Shown piece by piece: positions 39,480-50,524 of a DNA stretch of 64,000 bases. The position numbers and the translations under genes are program-made. Each line of letters starts with the position of its first letter. Positions within the stretch are counted from its first letter, which is position 1. The notes beneath the pieces are model-generated. The model saw nothing but the letters and a program-made list of their open reading frames with translations. It was not told the DNA's origin and did not search any database. This stretch comes from Riptortus pedestris (lineage: Eukaryota; Arthropoda; Insecta; Hemiptera; Alydidae): contig CM032228.1 in assembly GCA_019009955.1 (NCBI GenBank), forward strand, positions 97,902,501-97,966,500, given 5' to 3'.

Positions 39480-41060
39480 CATTGAAAGACCTTTACTTTC
39501 ACTTACCTCATTTGGAACGCCCACAACTGATGTTTTTTTTGTCCAACTTATTCTAGTGATTTGGGACCAAACTCACATTTCACAACACGTTGGGAATATT
39601 TCCATTTTTATAAAAATTTATGATTTCACCAAAAAAATTCTTCATTTCAGCATTAATGTTCTTAAGGAGTTCAGCTGGTATCTCATTGACTCTACTTGCT
39701 TTTTTTATCTTTTAAACTATGAACAACATGGTTGAATTCCTCCATCAAAATAGGAGACACCGAATTATATTCATCTACATCTGATATTTGCTGAAGTACT
39801 TTGTCAGCAGTAGTAACAGAATCACTGTAAAGTTCTATATATTTCCCCATAGTCACATATTTCATTATTATGAAATAGTATTTGATCATTTTTGTTTTTC
39901 ACTATATTGATCTACATTTTGGTTTGAATTCCAAGGAATTGTTTTTACTTTCTATGTTTTACCAATCCTTCCCAGATTGATGTCTTCATCAACTTCTTTT
40001 GCAGTTTGTTTAGCCCATATCTCTTTTTCTTTATTTTTACTGATTCTTGAGGCTATTGTGATTTGCAACATCGTTTGCATTTTTATATTTGTACCTTTGA
40101 TCTATCAGTTGGAGAACTTCATCTGTTATCCAAGGTTTCTGGGAATTAGTTTCTTTTTACTTAATTGTAAGATCTAGTCTGCAGTGAGTTTTCTTTTGCT
40201 TTTCCTTGAAATGTATCATTAATTTCTTCATATTTTAATACCTCGAGTTTCCATTTTAGGGGCTTATTTCTCTTAAGGGATATCTAAGCTATTGAGGTTG
40301 CACTCGTAATGCGATTATTGACAAATTTCTTCAAATGTCCATCGACCCTATCTAGTGGAAGATGAAAATGAGGTCAAAATTATATACATATTTTTCTCTT
40401 AACGCAATATTTGTTTTGACTGGTTAGAAGGGGAGAAAATTGACAATTAAATATATCTCTGCTTACTATGAGTCAGTTCAAAACATCATACCAATCGTAT
40501 TCTAAATCTAATTTTCTGTAAATGTTATTCTATACAATTTTTCTCTATCTTGAATATTAACTGAGGTTTTTGCACTTTTTACTTTTCTGCCATCATTAAA
40601 CCCCCACTTTTAGTTATCATAGCATCATGAAACATCTTACTTCAAGCGTAAATACCCAACATTGTTATCAACAATTCTAAATGATTTACATGCAATTGCT
40701 AGATGATTACCTTGCAATTACATTTATATAATCTACATCTAGATTGTGATATCTTTGTTTTTCCAGAAAGTAATCAATTTGAAATCACCTTTTATTAGTT
40801 GAATCCATGTCTTTTCTTCTTTTTGGAATTTCATAAGACATTCATTATCACAAAATAATGCTCTTTGTAGAATGAGATAAGCATTTTACCTTGATTGCTC
40901 CTATTACCTAGCCCGCATTTCCCAGTTGTTTTGTCACTGATATGACCTTCACCTATTTCAGAATTAAGACTCCCATAATTATAACATTATATTTTGAAAA
41001 AGTCTTATTAAATAATTCTATTTGATCATAATCAAGTTTGACTTCTTCATCAGAGCATTC
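39480..41060 (-). pseudogene. LINE (EEP endonuclease/RT type) remnant, split by family A
   Basis: On the minus strand, about 40760-40985 reads GSLNSEIGEGHISDKTTGKC, GLGNRSNQGKMLISFYKEHY and KKEEKTWIQ, the AP-like endonuclease region of CR1/RTE-type LINEs. About 39640-39890 reads KYIELYSDS, EEFNHVVHSLKDKKSK and EIPAELLKNINAEMKNFFGE, the start of the reverse transcriptase domain. Many stops and frameshifts, and no 3' end. A family A copy (40262-40740) lies between the two parts. The clade (RTE versus CR1/L2) is not settled. Confidence 0.65.
40262..40740 (-). mobile_element. Diverged family A element within the LINE
   Basis: TTTCTCTTAAGGGATATCTA, AGCTATTGAGGTTGCACTCG, TCAAATGTCCATCGACCCTA and GAGGTCAAAATTATATACAT, then core words (CTATCTTGAATATTAACTGA, AAACCCCCACTTTTAG). 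The 5' end is missing. Confidence 0.7.
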
Positions 41061-41130
41061 TATTCTTATGTAGGCAAATTCATTTGTATTACAACTAAAT
41101 TAATAGGTTTAAACCTTACTAAATCATCAG

Positions 41131-41194
41131 CAGCCGATCGCTTACCTGGTAGACGCCGAAAATGAGGTCCGTTCAAAACTGTATATATATCTAC
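41131..41194 (-). mobile_element. Family A fragment left of mariner
   Basis: GATCGCTTACCTGGTAGACG then CCGAAAATGAGGTCCGTTCA and a short TA tract. This is the A block that normally precedes the microsatellite. Confidence 0.65.
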
Positions 41195-41196
41195 TA

Positions 41197-42146
41197 GCTT
41201 GTTACAAAAGTCCTTGTTCACAAAATTAATTTTATTCAAATGTGAGTACAAAATTTACAAATCAAATTTATTCTTCAAAATACAGGCCATCATTTTCAAC
41301 TACTTTAACCCATCATTTAGCCAAAAGTTTTATTTGATGTTGATACCACTCTGCAGTTTTCGAGGCAAAGAACTCATCGCATCCAGATTTGACATCATCG
41401 AAGTTTTCGAAGTGCCGACCTTTCAAAAAATGCGCCATTGACCTGAAAAGTCCATAGTCAGACGGTGCGACGTCTGGGCTGTAAGGAGGGTGGGGCAAGA
41501 CGCTAATCCCGTTCATTTCTGAACATTTTTCTTTAACTAATCGTGAGCGATGAGCAGGGGCGTTGTCTTGCTGAAATAACGCTTGATTCCTATTAATCAA
41601 AGCAGGGTATTTCACTTTTAAAACTTCATATACCCTATCGAGCTGTTCACAGTATAGCTCAGCGTTGATAGCCCTGCCCTCTGGAACCAGCTCGAAGTGC
41701 GAAATGCCTTCATAATTCCACCAAACACAAAGCATAATCTTTTTTCCGAATCAATCTTGGCGTACCTCTACTTGAGTCGTTTGGCCTTGCTGAACCCACT
41801 GTTTACGGTTGGTAGGGTTTTTTAAAAATATCCATTTTTCCGTGTTTCGATGCACCACACTTTCCCCTTCCACTGCACAAATTTCCTCGGCTGAGGCCTT
41901 TGCACTAAAACCTTTTTTCCAATAATGCCTACAAAGGCCGCCGCGGATGACAAATTTTTCTTCCGACATTTCTAATGAAATTTAATAAACTGAATGAAAG
42001 GCAGGGACAGTTGGCGTACATAAATAATTAGAGGATTAGTTAATGTAAACATTGACAAGAATTGTATTCGTCAGAGATGAAATAAGGATTAAATTAGAGA
42101 CCTCAATGTAAACAACTTGATATGCACAAGGACTTTTGTAACAACC
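41197..42146 (-). mobile_element. Internally deleted mariner element with TA duplications
   Basis: The ends GCTTGTTACAAAAGTCCTTG and (reverse complement) GGTTGTTACAAAAGTCCTTG are inverted repeats; TA at 41195-41196 and 42147-42148. At 950 bp it is shorter than the roughly 1.3 kb of intact mariners. It sits between a family A fragment and the 5' end of a family B element, that is in their TA tract. Confidence 0.9.
41313..41969 (-). pseudogene. mariner (DD34D) transposase pseudogene
   Basis: The N-terminal start MSEEKFVIRGGLCRHYWKKG is followed by a join to NTEKWIFLKNPTNRKQWVQQ, showing that roughly 100 residues including most of the DNA-binding region are deleted. After a stop/frameshift near 41750 the frame gives MLCVWWNYEGISHFELVPEG, FQQDNAPAHRSRL (second Asp) and PYSPDVAPSDYGLFRSMAHF (third Asp, the mariner D). 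The C-terminus is complete at 41313. Inactive. Confidence 0.9.
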
Positions 42147-42159
42147 TAGTAGGTATATA

Positions 42160-44245
42160 TATATATAAAATTGTAACCTCTGTCTGTACATGGATTGTTT
42201 TCGCGAAATTTCACGATAACTTTTCGTTTCACATGTTATAGACATCATATCTGCATTTTGTTTCTTTCGTGTATGTTTGTTTGTTTATTTGTTTGTTTCT
42301 TTGGTGTTTGTTGTTACCTTTTCACGCATAAACGGCTAAACCGAATTTTATGAAGCTTGATATGTATATTACTACTAACCCAAATTAAACTTTAGGCTAT
42401 TTTAATATTCTTTGAGATAAACAGGAGTGGGGTTTATAAGGGGGGCCTGAAATTAAAAATGGCGATAATTTCGTTTTCTATTGCTTTTTTGGCAAATATG
42501 CATATAACAAAAGATGTTTATTTTGTTATTTAGAGTAACTTTTGTTGTACACCGAAGTATAAATGAGTTATACGCTAAAAACCATAGCAGGATCAACAAT
42601 TTTATTTGGCACAAAAGACTCAACTGAGCTTAACAAAACTTGGTATGTGTATTAGCACTCACTCCTCCATGGTAATAAGCTGCACCAACGTTTCTAGGGA
42701 TGAGCAGGAGTGGGGGTTGTGAGGGAGGCCTGAAAAATTAAAAATTGCAATATTTCGTTTCCTATTGGTTTTTCGGCAAATATGCACATATCAAAAGTTG
42801 TTTATTTTGTTATTTAGAGTAATGTTTGTTATATTCACTTTTGTCGTTTAACAATGTATAAACGAGATATACACTAAAAACTAAAGTGGGAGCCAACAAT
42901 TGCATGGAGCACAAACGATAGAACCAAACTTAACAAAACTCTTTATGTGAATTAGCATTAATTCTTCCATGTTTATTAGGTATATTAAAATTTTTAGGTT
43001 CACACGAGAGCAGGGTTTATAACAGAGGTCTGAAATAAAAATTCGCGATATTTCATTTTCTATTTGTTTTGCAACAGATGAATGTAACAAAAGTCGTTTA
43101 TAGTGTTATTTAAAGTAACTAATGTTATATATACTTTTTTTGTAAACCGAAGTATTAATGAGATATACGATAAAACCTATAGCGCAGGTCAACAATTTTA
43201 TCGGGTGCAAAAGACAACCGAATTAAACAAAACTCAGTATGATAATTCATCCACTCCTCCATGAAAATGAGCTGTGTTAACATTTCTACGTACGAAAAGG
43301 GGAGGGGTTATCCAGGAAGTCTATTATCTCATGCACATTACAGAAGGTTTTTAGTTTGTTATTTAGAATAACTTTTGTTATATACACTTTTGTCGTTTAA
43401 CAAAGCATAAAAAACCAATTGTATTAGTACTAATTAATGTTTATTTGATACAGGCGTAATGTTATGTTTTTAGACTTATATGGTAGTTCTATGTATAATT
43501 CGGATTAGTGATGTTATAAATATCAGCACCTCCCCCCCCCCACCTCCTTTAATATTTATTTTCACTAGGAAATAAAGTTAGTTATTTACATTGGAAATGT
43601 AAACTATAAGAGCATTTTCATTATTCAATTTTTATTACATAAGTTTTAAACAAAGTCACGATTTACACAAGGAGTGATAACAGAAGTTGTTGGGAATCAA
43701 ACTCTTTAATTCTGGTATATAGTAGCTTATTTCCTTTGTTGACGTTATTGAAACAACTATGTACTTACTATATAAACCTATTAAATCTTCCCTGATGATG
43801 TCATTATGACAAAAGAAAATATGCATTTAAACTCGTTTTGATTGTTTAAAGTATTATTTAGTTTGCATGGATGGCTACGAGCCTTCCCCTCACCTCACAT
43901 TTTGAATATAAATTCAATTATTTTTAGGTTCCCACACTTATTTATTTCCACCGGGTAAATTAATTATTAGAAAATTCCAATTGTTTGATGTTTTGAATAA
44001 TTAATTTAATTTAAGCAATGTTGATAACCTTCAAGCGGAAGGTGAAGTTTTCAGAGCCTAACTCAGTTAATTGTGGTAAAATATAGGCACTATTGGAATT
44101 TCTATTTCAAACCGACTATTTCTAAACTATATGTGCTCGGAGTGTATTTGACAACGGGAAGTATAATTGTTCTCATAGAAGCCTTACTATAAAAATTTCC
44201 TCAGCCTCTAATGATTTCCCGACCGAAGCTGGGTACCTTAGCTAG
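42160..44245 (+). mobile_element. Long family B element, four tandem units
   Basis: The 5' end TATATAAAATTGTAACCTCT then GTCTGTACATGGATTGTTTT; the unique block ACGCATAAACGGCTAAACCG; four units of about 245-300 bp (AACTTTTGTTAT-type markers at about 42541, 42826, 43128 and 43372); a 3' unique region (43430-44080) nearly identical to 47555-48205; and the hairpin CCCGACCGAAGCTGGG ending CTAG at 44245. About 2.1 kb, no coding capacity. Confidence 0.85.
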
Positions 44246-45348
44246 TTTATTTATATATACAGTGATTTTAAAAATTCCAAATTTATTATTACTTAAAAAA
44301 CGGATCAGTTTAACAATGCTAAACTTATATAAGATAAAGCTTTTATTCTATTAAATAACCTCTAAAGAATTTGTATTGTGTAACGATTTATACTACATTA
44401 TTATACTAAAGATAATCTTTTATTCTATGTCTTTTGTAAAAATTGGTATATCTTAAAAATTCTTTAAAAAACAACACCTCAAGTTTACACGTCTGATCAT
44501 GTTCTTAACATATTTTACTGTATGAAGCTGTCAAATTTTATGATGACCAGTAAGCTTTAAATAAGAAGCTTAATTTTTATAAAATAAAGATAAAACATCC
44601 TAAAATCCCACCCTGGCTAGAAAAAGGTGGTAACCTGTAGATAACCCATCCCAATTAGCCTTAGTTGCAAAAAGTGGATGTTAATAAATAATAATAAAAT
44701 AAAGATAAATATTTTTTTTAAAAATAAAGCATAAAATCTAACTACCTAATATGAACAATGAAATATTTTATGCTTACTAATGAAAGCATGATCAGATTTT
44801 GAAATCCTATGCACTTAGGAATTCTATGCATTTTAGTAGCTGATAGCTCTTTTTTTTTGGGGGGGGGAGACGTCTGGTAATGGTTAAAGACAAAAATACA
44901 GCAATTTTGAAACATATTTACACATACTTATGTAATATCTTGACCCTGGGTTTTGAGTGGCTGATGAGTTATGCCCTTGATTCAATTCAGGTGAAAACAG
45001 TATTTAGATAATGTTAAATTTTATTAAAAAAATCATCAAAATTCTTGGCAAAATAAACTTTGACACACATCTTATTACACTTATAGGGATGCATGTTTGA
45101 GGGAGCTGTCCAGCACTCTCCTCACCACACAGTGGTAGCAAATCCTCCTAACACTGTACAAATGATTCAGATATTTTTTATCAAATAATAATTTGGAATG
45201 AAAATACTGTTAAACAATGAATTATTTTTTTAAATCACTATATATTAGTGGAGTGTTTGTAATAGTCCCCTAGCTGGTATAAACAAATTTTCTCTAAATA
45301 AAAGTAATTAAATTATTTACTTTTAGAGATTCCATTAAAAAAAAAAAA
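44246..45348. other. Unassigned, with a SINE 3' fragment
   Basis: A SINE 3' part (CCCACCCTGGCTAGAAAAAG to GGATGTTAATAAATAATAAT) is at about 44606-44700, plus orientation. Otherwise AT-rich with nothing recognised. Confidence 0.5.
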
Positions 45349-45901
45349 GCCCGTCATGCAGGGGCTGCTTAAACTAAGCAGATTTCCCACGTGAAGTTTT
45401 ACAATAGAGAAATCTGCCTAATAACAACTGTAGTAGTAAGTAACCTCTAAACCTAAAACATTATTTAGGGCGTAATAACCCAGTAGTTTTTCGCCCCAAA
45501 AAACAGTTAACCTAACCTCTCTAAACCTATTCACAAGGGACGAATAGTTATCGAAACGGCCGCCAGAGCTCTCGGCGGAAAGTCGGAACAGCCACTCCTG
45601 GCGACCACACGCAGAATACAAATGCAAATATCTCGGTTAATATTCAAGATACAGAATAAATGTATAGAACAATATTTATAGTAAATTTAATTTTCAATAA
45701 GATTTATTCTATACAATTTATCGATCCGACGCATAATAACGGAGATATTTTGAATTTTCAAAAATCCCTCCCTCTAAACCCCCCCTCCCACTGGTCCTAT
45801 TTCAGCCGTTAACGAACTTGATCTTCCTTTTTACATAAAACGATTAAATTCCGAGTTTGGTAACGATCGAATCAAAATTACGACCGCTAGAGCCTTAACA
45901 G

Positions 45902-45967
<66 letters not shown>

Positions 45968-46086
45968 GAACGGACCTCATTTTCGTCATCTCCTGGGTAG
46001 GATCGATGGACATTTGAAGAAATTTTTCGAAACTCGCATCATGAGTACGACCTCAATAGCTGATTTCCCTTAAGGGAAATCTGCTA
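45349..46086 (+). mobile_element. Full-length family A element
   Basis: GCCCGTCATGCAGGGGCTGC, AAGCAGATTTCCCACGTG, the core with GATCCGACGCATAATAACGG, (TA)n at about 45907-45961, TTTTGAACGGACCTCATTTT, TAGGATCGATGGACATTTGA and the terminal palindrome with CTGCTA. About 740 bp. Confidence 0.9.
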
Positions 46087-46108
46087 AAAATCAATAAAAT
46101 ACAGTATT

Positions 46109-46235
46109 TATAATTAATGCTCAGTGAACTGGATGTTGACATCCATTTGAAAGAACCACAGTAACTTCTAACTTGTAACTAGTTAATGTGAATAAAACTG
46201 GTTCTTGTAAAGACACATACAGGGGGCGAGACTAT
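46109..46235 (+). repeat. 127-bp direct repeat, left copy
   Basis: Matches 48214-48340 over its full 127-bp length with about five differences. Starts TATAATTAATGCTCAGTGAA, ends GGGGGCGAGACTAT. It flanks the long family B element on the left. Confidence 0.9.
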
Positions 46236-46250
46236 CTATCTATCTATCTA

Positions 46251-46293
<43 letters not shown>

Positions 46294-48213
46294 GTAACCT
46301 CTGTCTGTACATTGATTTTTTTTGCAAAATTTCACGATAACTTTTCGTTTCACATGTCATAGACACCATAACTGCATTTTTTCATTCGTGTCTGTTTGTT
46401 TGTTTGTTACCTTTTTACGCATAAACGGCTGAACGAAATTTTATGAAACTTGGTATGTATATTACTACTAGCCCAACTTAGACTTTAGGCTATGTTAATA
46501 TTCTCTGAGACGAACAGGAGTGGGGGTTATGAGGGAGGCCTGAAACAAAAAAATAGCAATATTTCGTTTCCTATTGGTTTTTCAGCAAATATGAACATAA
46601 CAAAAGTTGTTTATTTTGTTATTTAAAGTAACTTTTGTTATATAAACTTTTTTTGTATACCGAAATATAAATGAGATATACGCAAAAACCTATAGCGGAA
46701 GTAAACAATTTTATTTGGTACTAAAGACTCAACCAAACTAAATATAACTCGGTATGTGTATTAGCAATAACACCTTAATTATAATAAGGCATACCAACAT
46801 TTCTAGGGGTGGGTAGGAGTGGGGGTTATAAGGGAGGCCTGAAACTAAAAAATAGCGATATTTCGTTTCCTATTGGTTTTTCAGCAAATATGAACATAAC
46901 AAAAGTTGTTTATTTTGTTATTTAAAGTAACTTTTGTTATATACACTTTACCGAATTATAAACGAGATATACGCAAAAACCTATAGCGGAAGTGAATAAT
47001 TGTAATGGGCACAAACGATTGAACCAAACTTAACAAAACTCTTTATGTGAATTAGCATTAATTCCTCCATGATTATAAGGTATATTAAAATTTTTAGGTT
47101 CAAACGGGAGTTGGGTTTATAACAGAGGCCTGAAATAAAAATTCGCGATATTTCATTTTCTATTTGTTTTTCAACAGATGCATGTAACAATAGTCGTTTA
47201 TTGTGTTATTTAAAGTAACTATTGTTATATATACTTTTTTTGTAAACTGAAGTATAAATGAGATATACGATAAAACCTATAGCGGAAGTCAACAATTTTA
47301 TCGGGCGCAAAAGACAACCGAATTAAACAAAACTCAGTATGATAATTAGCATCCACTCCTCCATGAAAATGAGCTGTGTTAACATTTCTACGTACGAAAG
47401 GGGGGAGGGTTATCCAGGAAGTCTATTATCTCATGCACACTACAGAAGGTTTTTAGTTTGTTATTTAGAATGACTTTTGTTATACACAGTTTTGTCGTTT
47501 AACAAAGTATAAACGAGATGTATGCTAAACCTATTGCAGGAGTAACCAATTGTATTAGTACTAATTAATGTTTATTTGATACAGGCGTAATAATGTTATG
47601 TTTTTAGACATATGGTGGTTCTATGTATAATTCGGATTAGTGATGTTATAAATATCAGCACCTTCCCCCTCCACCCCCTTTAATATTTATTTTCACTAGG
47701 AAATAACGTTGGTTATTCCCAATGGAAATGTAAACTATAAGAGCATTTTCATTATTCAATTTTTATTACATAAGTTTTAAACAAAGTCACGATTTACACA
47801 ATGAGTGATAGCAGAAGTTGTGGGGAATCAAACTCTTTAATTCTGGTATATAGTAGCTTATTTCCTCTGTTGACATTATTGAAGTAACTATGTACTTACT
47901 ATACATAACTATTAAATGTTCCCTGATAATGTTATTATGACAAAAGACAATATGCGTTTAAACTCGATTTGATTGTTTAAAGTATTATTTAGTTTGCATG
48001 GATGGCTACGAGCCTTCTCCTCACCTCACATTTTGATTATAAATTCAATTATTTTTAGGTTCGCAAACTTATTTATTTCCACCGGGTAATTTAATTATTA
48101 GAAAATTCCAATTGTTTGATGTTTTGAATAATTAATTTATTTTAAGCAATGTTGATAACCTTCAAGCGGAAGGTGAAGTTTCACAGAGCCTAACATAGTT
48201 AATTGTGTTAAGT
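46236..48213 (+). mobile_element. Long family B element, four tandem units, 3' end missing
   Basis: (ATCT)n(TA)n at about 46236-46288, then the B 5' end (AAAATTGTAACCTCTGTCTG), four units (markers at about 46628, 46931, 47217 and 47471) and the 3' unique region to about 48205. The hairpin/CTAG end present in the sister copy is absent. The 127-bp repeat follows at once. Confidence 0.85.
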
Positions 48214-48340
48214 TATAATTAATGTTCAGTGAACTGGATGTTGACATCCATTTGAAAGAACCATAGTAACTTCTAACTTGTAACTAGTTATTGTGAATAA
48301 AACTGGTTCTTGTAAAGATACATACAGGGGGCAAGACTAT
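48214..48340 (+). repeat. 127-bp direct repeat, right copy
   Basis: The counterpart of 46109-46235. Starts TATAATTAATGTTCAGTGAA, ends GGGGGCAAGACTAT. Confidence 0.9.
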
Positions 48341-48399
48341 AGTTAATAAAATAAAAGAGCAAGAGATTCAGCTTATATCACCCCAACAGGAGGATTAAT

Positions 48400-48963
48400 C
48401 CATCATAGTAAATAAGGAAGAGTCAAGTCCTTTTTTCGTTGTGTAGGATTGTTGCATCCATCCTTTTGCTATATTAGCAGATAACACAATACAAGTGACC
48501 TGTGACTATTATATCATTTGTCTAAGCCATAGAGAAAAATAAATACTTCTGATTTTCTATATGATAAAAATGGAAGGACAGAGTCATATTTTTTTAATTA
48601 CTTGACAAAGAACACACATGCGTCAAAACATTAATTTATATTTACTGAAACATGATCAAGAATATCTCAGTAAAGTATTACATTCCTTTTTGTTGGAGTA
48701 AAAGCAGAAATATGTTGGTGACAACAGGTAATGCACTGTGAGCGTCCAAACTGTACTAACTGAGCAGGTACCTGGAATGGGCAAGGGCTGCTATAGCGGC
48801 CGGGAAGGGGGGAATCTGCTCCGGAGGGATGAACATCCTGGAATAATTCCTCATTTTCTCCTAACATCTAGTGGACACTCTTGTAACTATTAGCAGTACT
48901 CTCAGTCCGAGTTTGAAAGAGAGCGGTAAGTGGCCGCTTAAGCGGTCCTTGCCCTATAAAGGG
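48400..48963 (-). mobile_element. Possible piggyBac-like terminal remnant
   Basis: CCGCTTAAGCGGTCCTTGCC then CTATAAAGGG is directly followed by TTAA at 48964, the usual form of a piggyBac-type end and target. Only one end was found. The 66-codon open frame inside (48667-48867) is not convincing as transposase. The left limit is arbitrary. Confidence 0.35.
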
Positions 48964-49317
48964 TTAAATTATACTTAATAAAATTTAAATTTTAATTTAA
49001 GAATTAATTATAGTCATTCTTATTTTAATGATCACCCGTAGAAGTCATTATTTACCATGTATAATTAATTAATGAATTTGTTTCTTATCATGCAAATAAT
49101 AAAAAAAATAATGAATTCCTTTGTATAGAGTTCTGCCTTTCAATAAATAAAGTTATTCATACATTCAGTATTTTTCTTAGTTGGCTCTCTCAAACTTGAT
49201 ACATGACAAAATTAATACCCCCCCCCCCTCAGGGGAGTAGTCTTCTTCAAGCCAAAACATCAAACTAATTAAAGAAATAGTTTAGTTTTAAAATTTGAAG
49301 TTATTATTTTCTATTTA

Positions 49318-49480
49318 TTAACGTCCACTTTTTTGCAACTAAGGCTAATTGGGGTGGGTTATTTACAGGTTACCACCCTTTTCTAGCCAGGTTGGGATGA
49401 AGGAATTTATTTTATGAATTCCGTAACTAAATAAATTCATATTGCTCAGGCAGGAATTGAACTCACTACTCTAGGTTTTT
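49318..49480 (-). mobile_element. tRNA-derived SINE
   Basis: TTAACGTCCACTTTTTTGCA, GGTTATTTACAGGTTACCAC and GGAATTGAACTCACTACTCT (B-box side). The A-box end is truncated into a T run. Confidence 0.75.
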
Positions 49481-49516
49481 GAAGTTATGTATTTTTTTTT
49501 TTTTAAATATACAAAG

Positions 49517-49544
<28 letters not shown>

Positions 49545-49556
<12 letters not shown>

Positions 49557-49790
49557 GGGTAGGGGTGCCATTATAAATATGAATTAATTTTAGGAGCATT
49601 GTTAAAATATAAGTAACTAATAGAAATTGCCTTAATCTTGTAACAGAAACATATTAAAAACTAAACAAATTTAGTTGATCTTAAGCCAGTAAGATTTTTG
49701 GGTTTTGAGAGGTCTCTTGATTGCTTGAAAGAGAATGAGGAACTCGCGCTTCTAAATGTTTGGGATGGTATGGGTATATCTGTTTGACTT
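49545..49790 (+). repeat. Repeat C, copy 2
   Basis: The reverse complement of 15990-16230; preceded by a (TA)n tract at about 49518-49552. See the other copy for the shared words. Confidence 0.6.
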
Positions 49791-49859
49791 ACTGTTCATT
49801 TATGAAAAACTGTTCTTATATAGAACAACAATTCTAGGGCATCAATAGTTTAACGGATT

Positions 49860-50099
49860 GATTTTATAACTACTCCATCAGCCTTATTATAATAGAGATA
49901 TTTTGAATTTTCGAATCCCCCACCCCTCTAAACCCTGTTATTTTACTTATCTGATTTCAGTAATTAATGAATATGATTTTCAATGTTATATATAGAGCAC
50001 AGTATAGTTGTAATAAACATTTTGGAGTAAAGAACCTAAAATCTTAATTGATAATGTTATCACACTTAATAAAGCTCCGTTGAAAACTATATTTCATAG

Positions 50100-50163
<64 letters not shown>

Positions 50164-50430
50164 CGCATATCATATATCATATAACATTCAATAACAAAAA
50201 GTGGGTGATTACTGAAGGCTGGAAATTAAGACATGCAAATATCTCAATTAATAATGAAAATAGGGAAGAACTGTATATAGCAGCATTTATAGAAAATGTA
50301 GTTTACAATAATAATAGTTCTATACAAGTTTTCGATCTGACTTCTAATAATGGAGATATTTTGAATTTTCAAACTCTTCTATGGAAGCACTTGTCAAAAC
50401 TATGCAGATTTCCCATGTACTGGCACAATA
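49860..50430 (+). mobile_element. Diverged family A core sequences
   Basis: Two A-core blocks (AGAGATATTTTGAATTTTCG with CCCCTCTAAACCC at about 49900; TTTTCGATCTGACTTCTAAT with GGAGATATTTTGAATTTTC at about 50330) lie either side of a (TA)n tract (50100-50157). Neither has intact ends; they look like two old, overlapping insertions. Confidence 0.5.
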
Positions 50431-50443
50431 TACCTCTGATCTA

Positions 50444-50459
<16 letters not shown>

Positions 50460-50524
<65 letters not shown>

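Noticed and set aside
42541..43500. Regularly spaced repeats of about 290 bp resembling an array (CRISPR-like at first sight)
   Set aside because: Units are long, lack unique spacers and lie within a eukaryotic Helitron-like element; no cas genes.
48667..48867. 66-codon minus-strand frame with a CxxCC pattern
   Set aside because: Considered as a piggyBac cysteine-rich domain, but it lies at the wrong place relative to the TTAA end, and the cysteine spacing does not fit.
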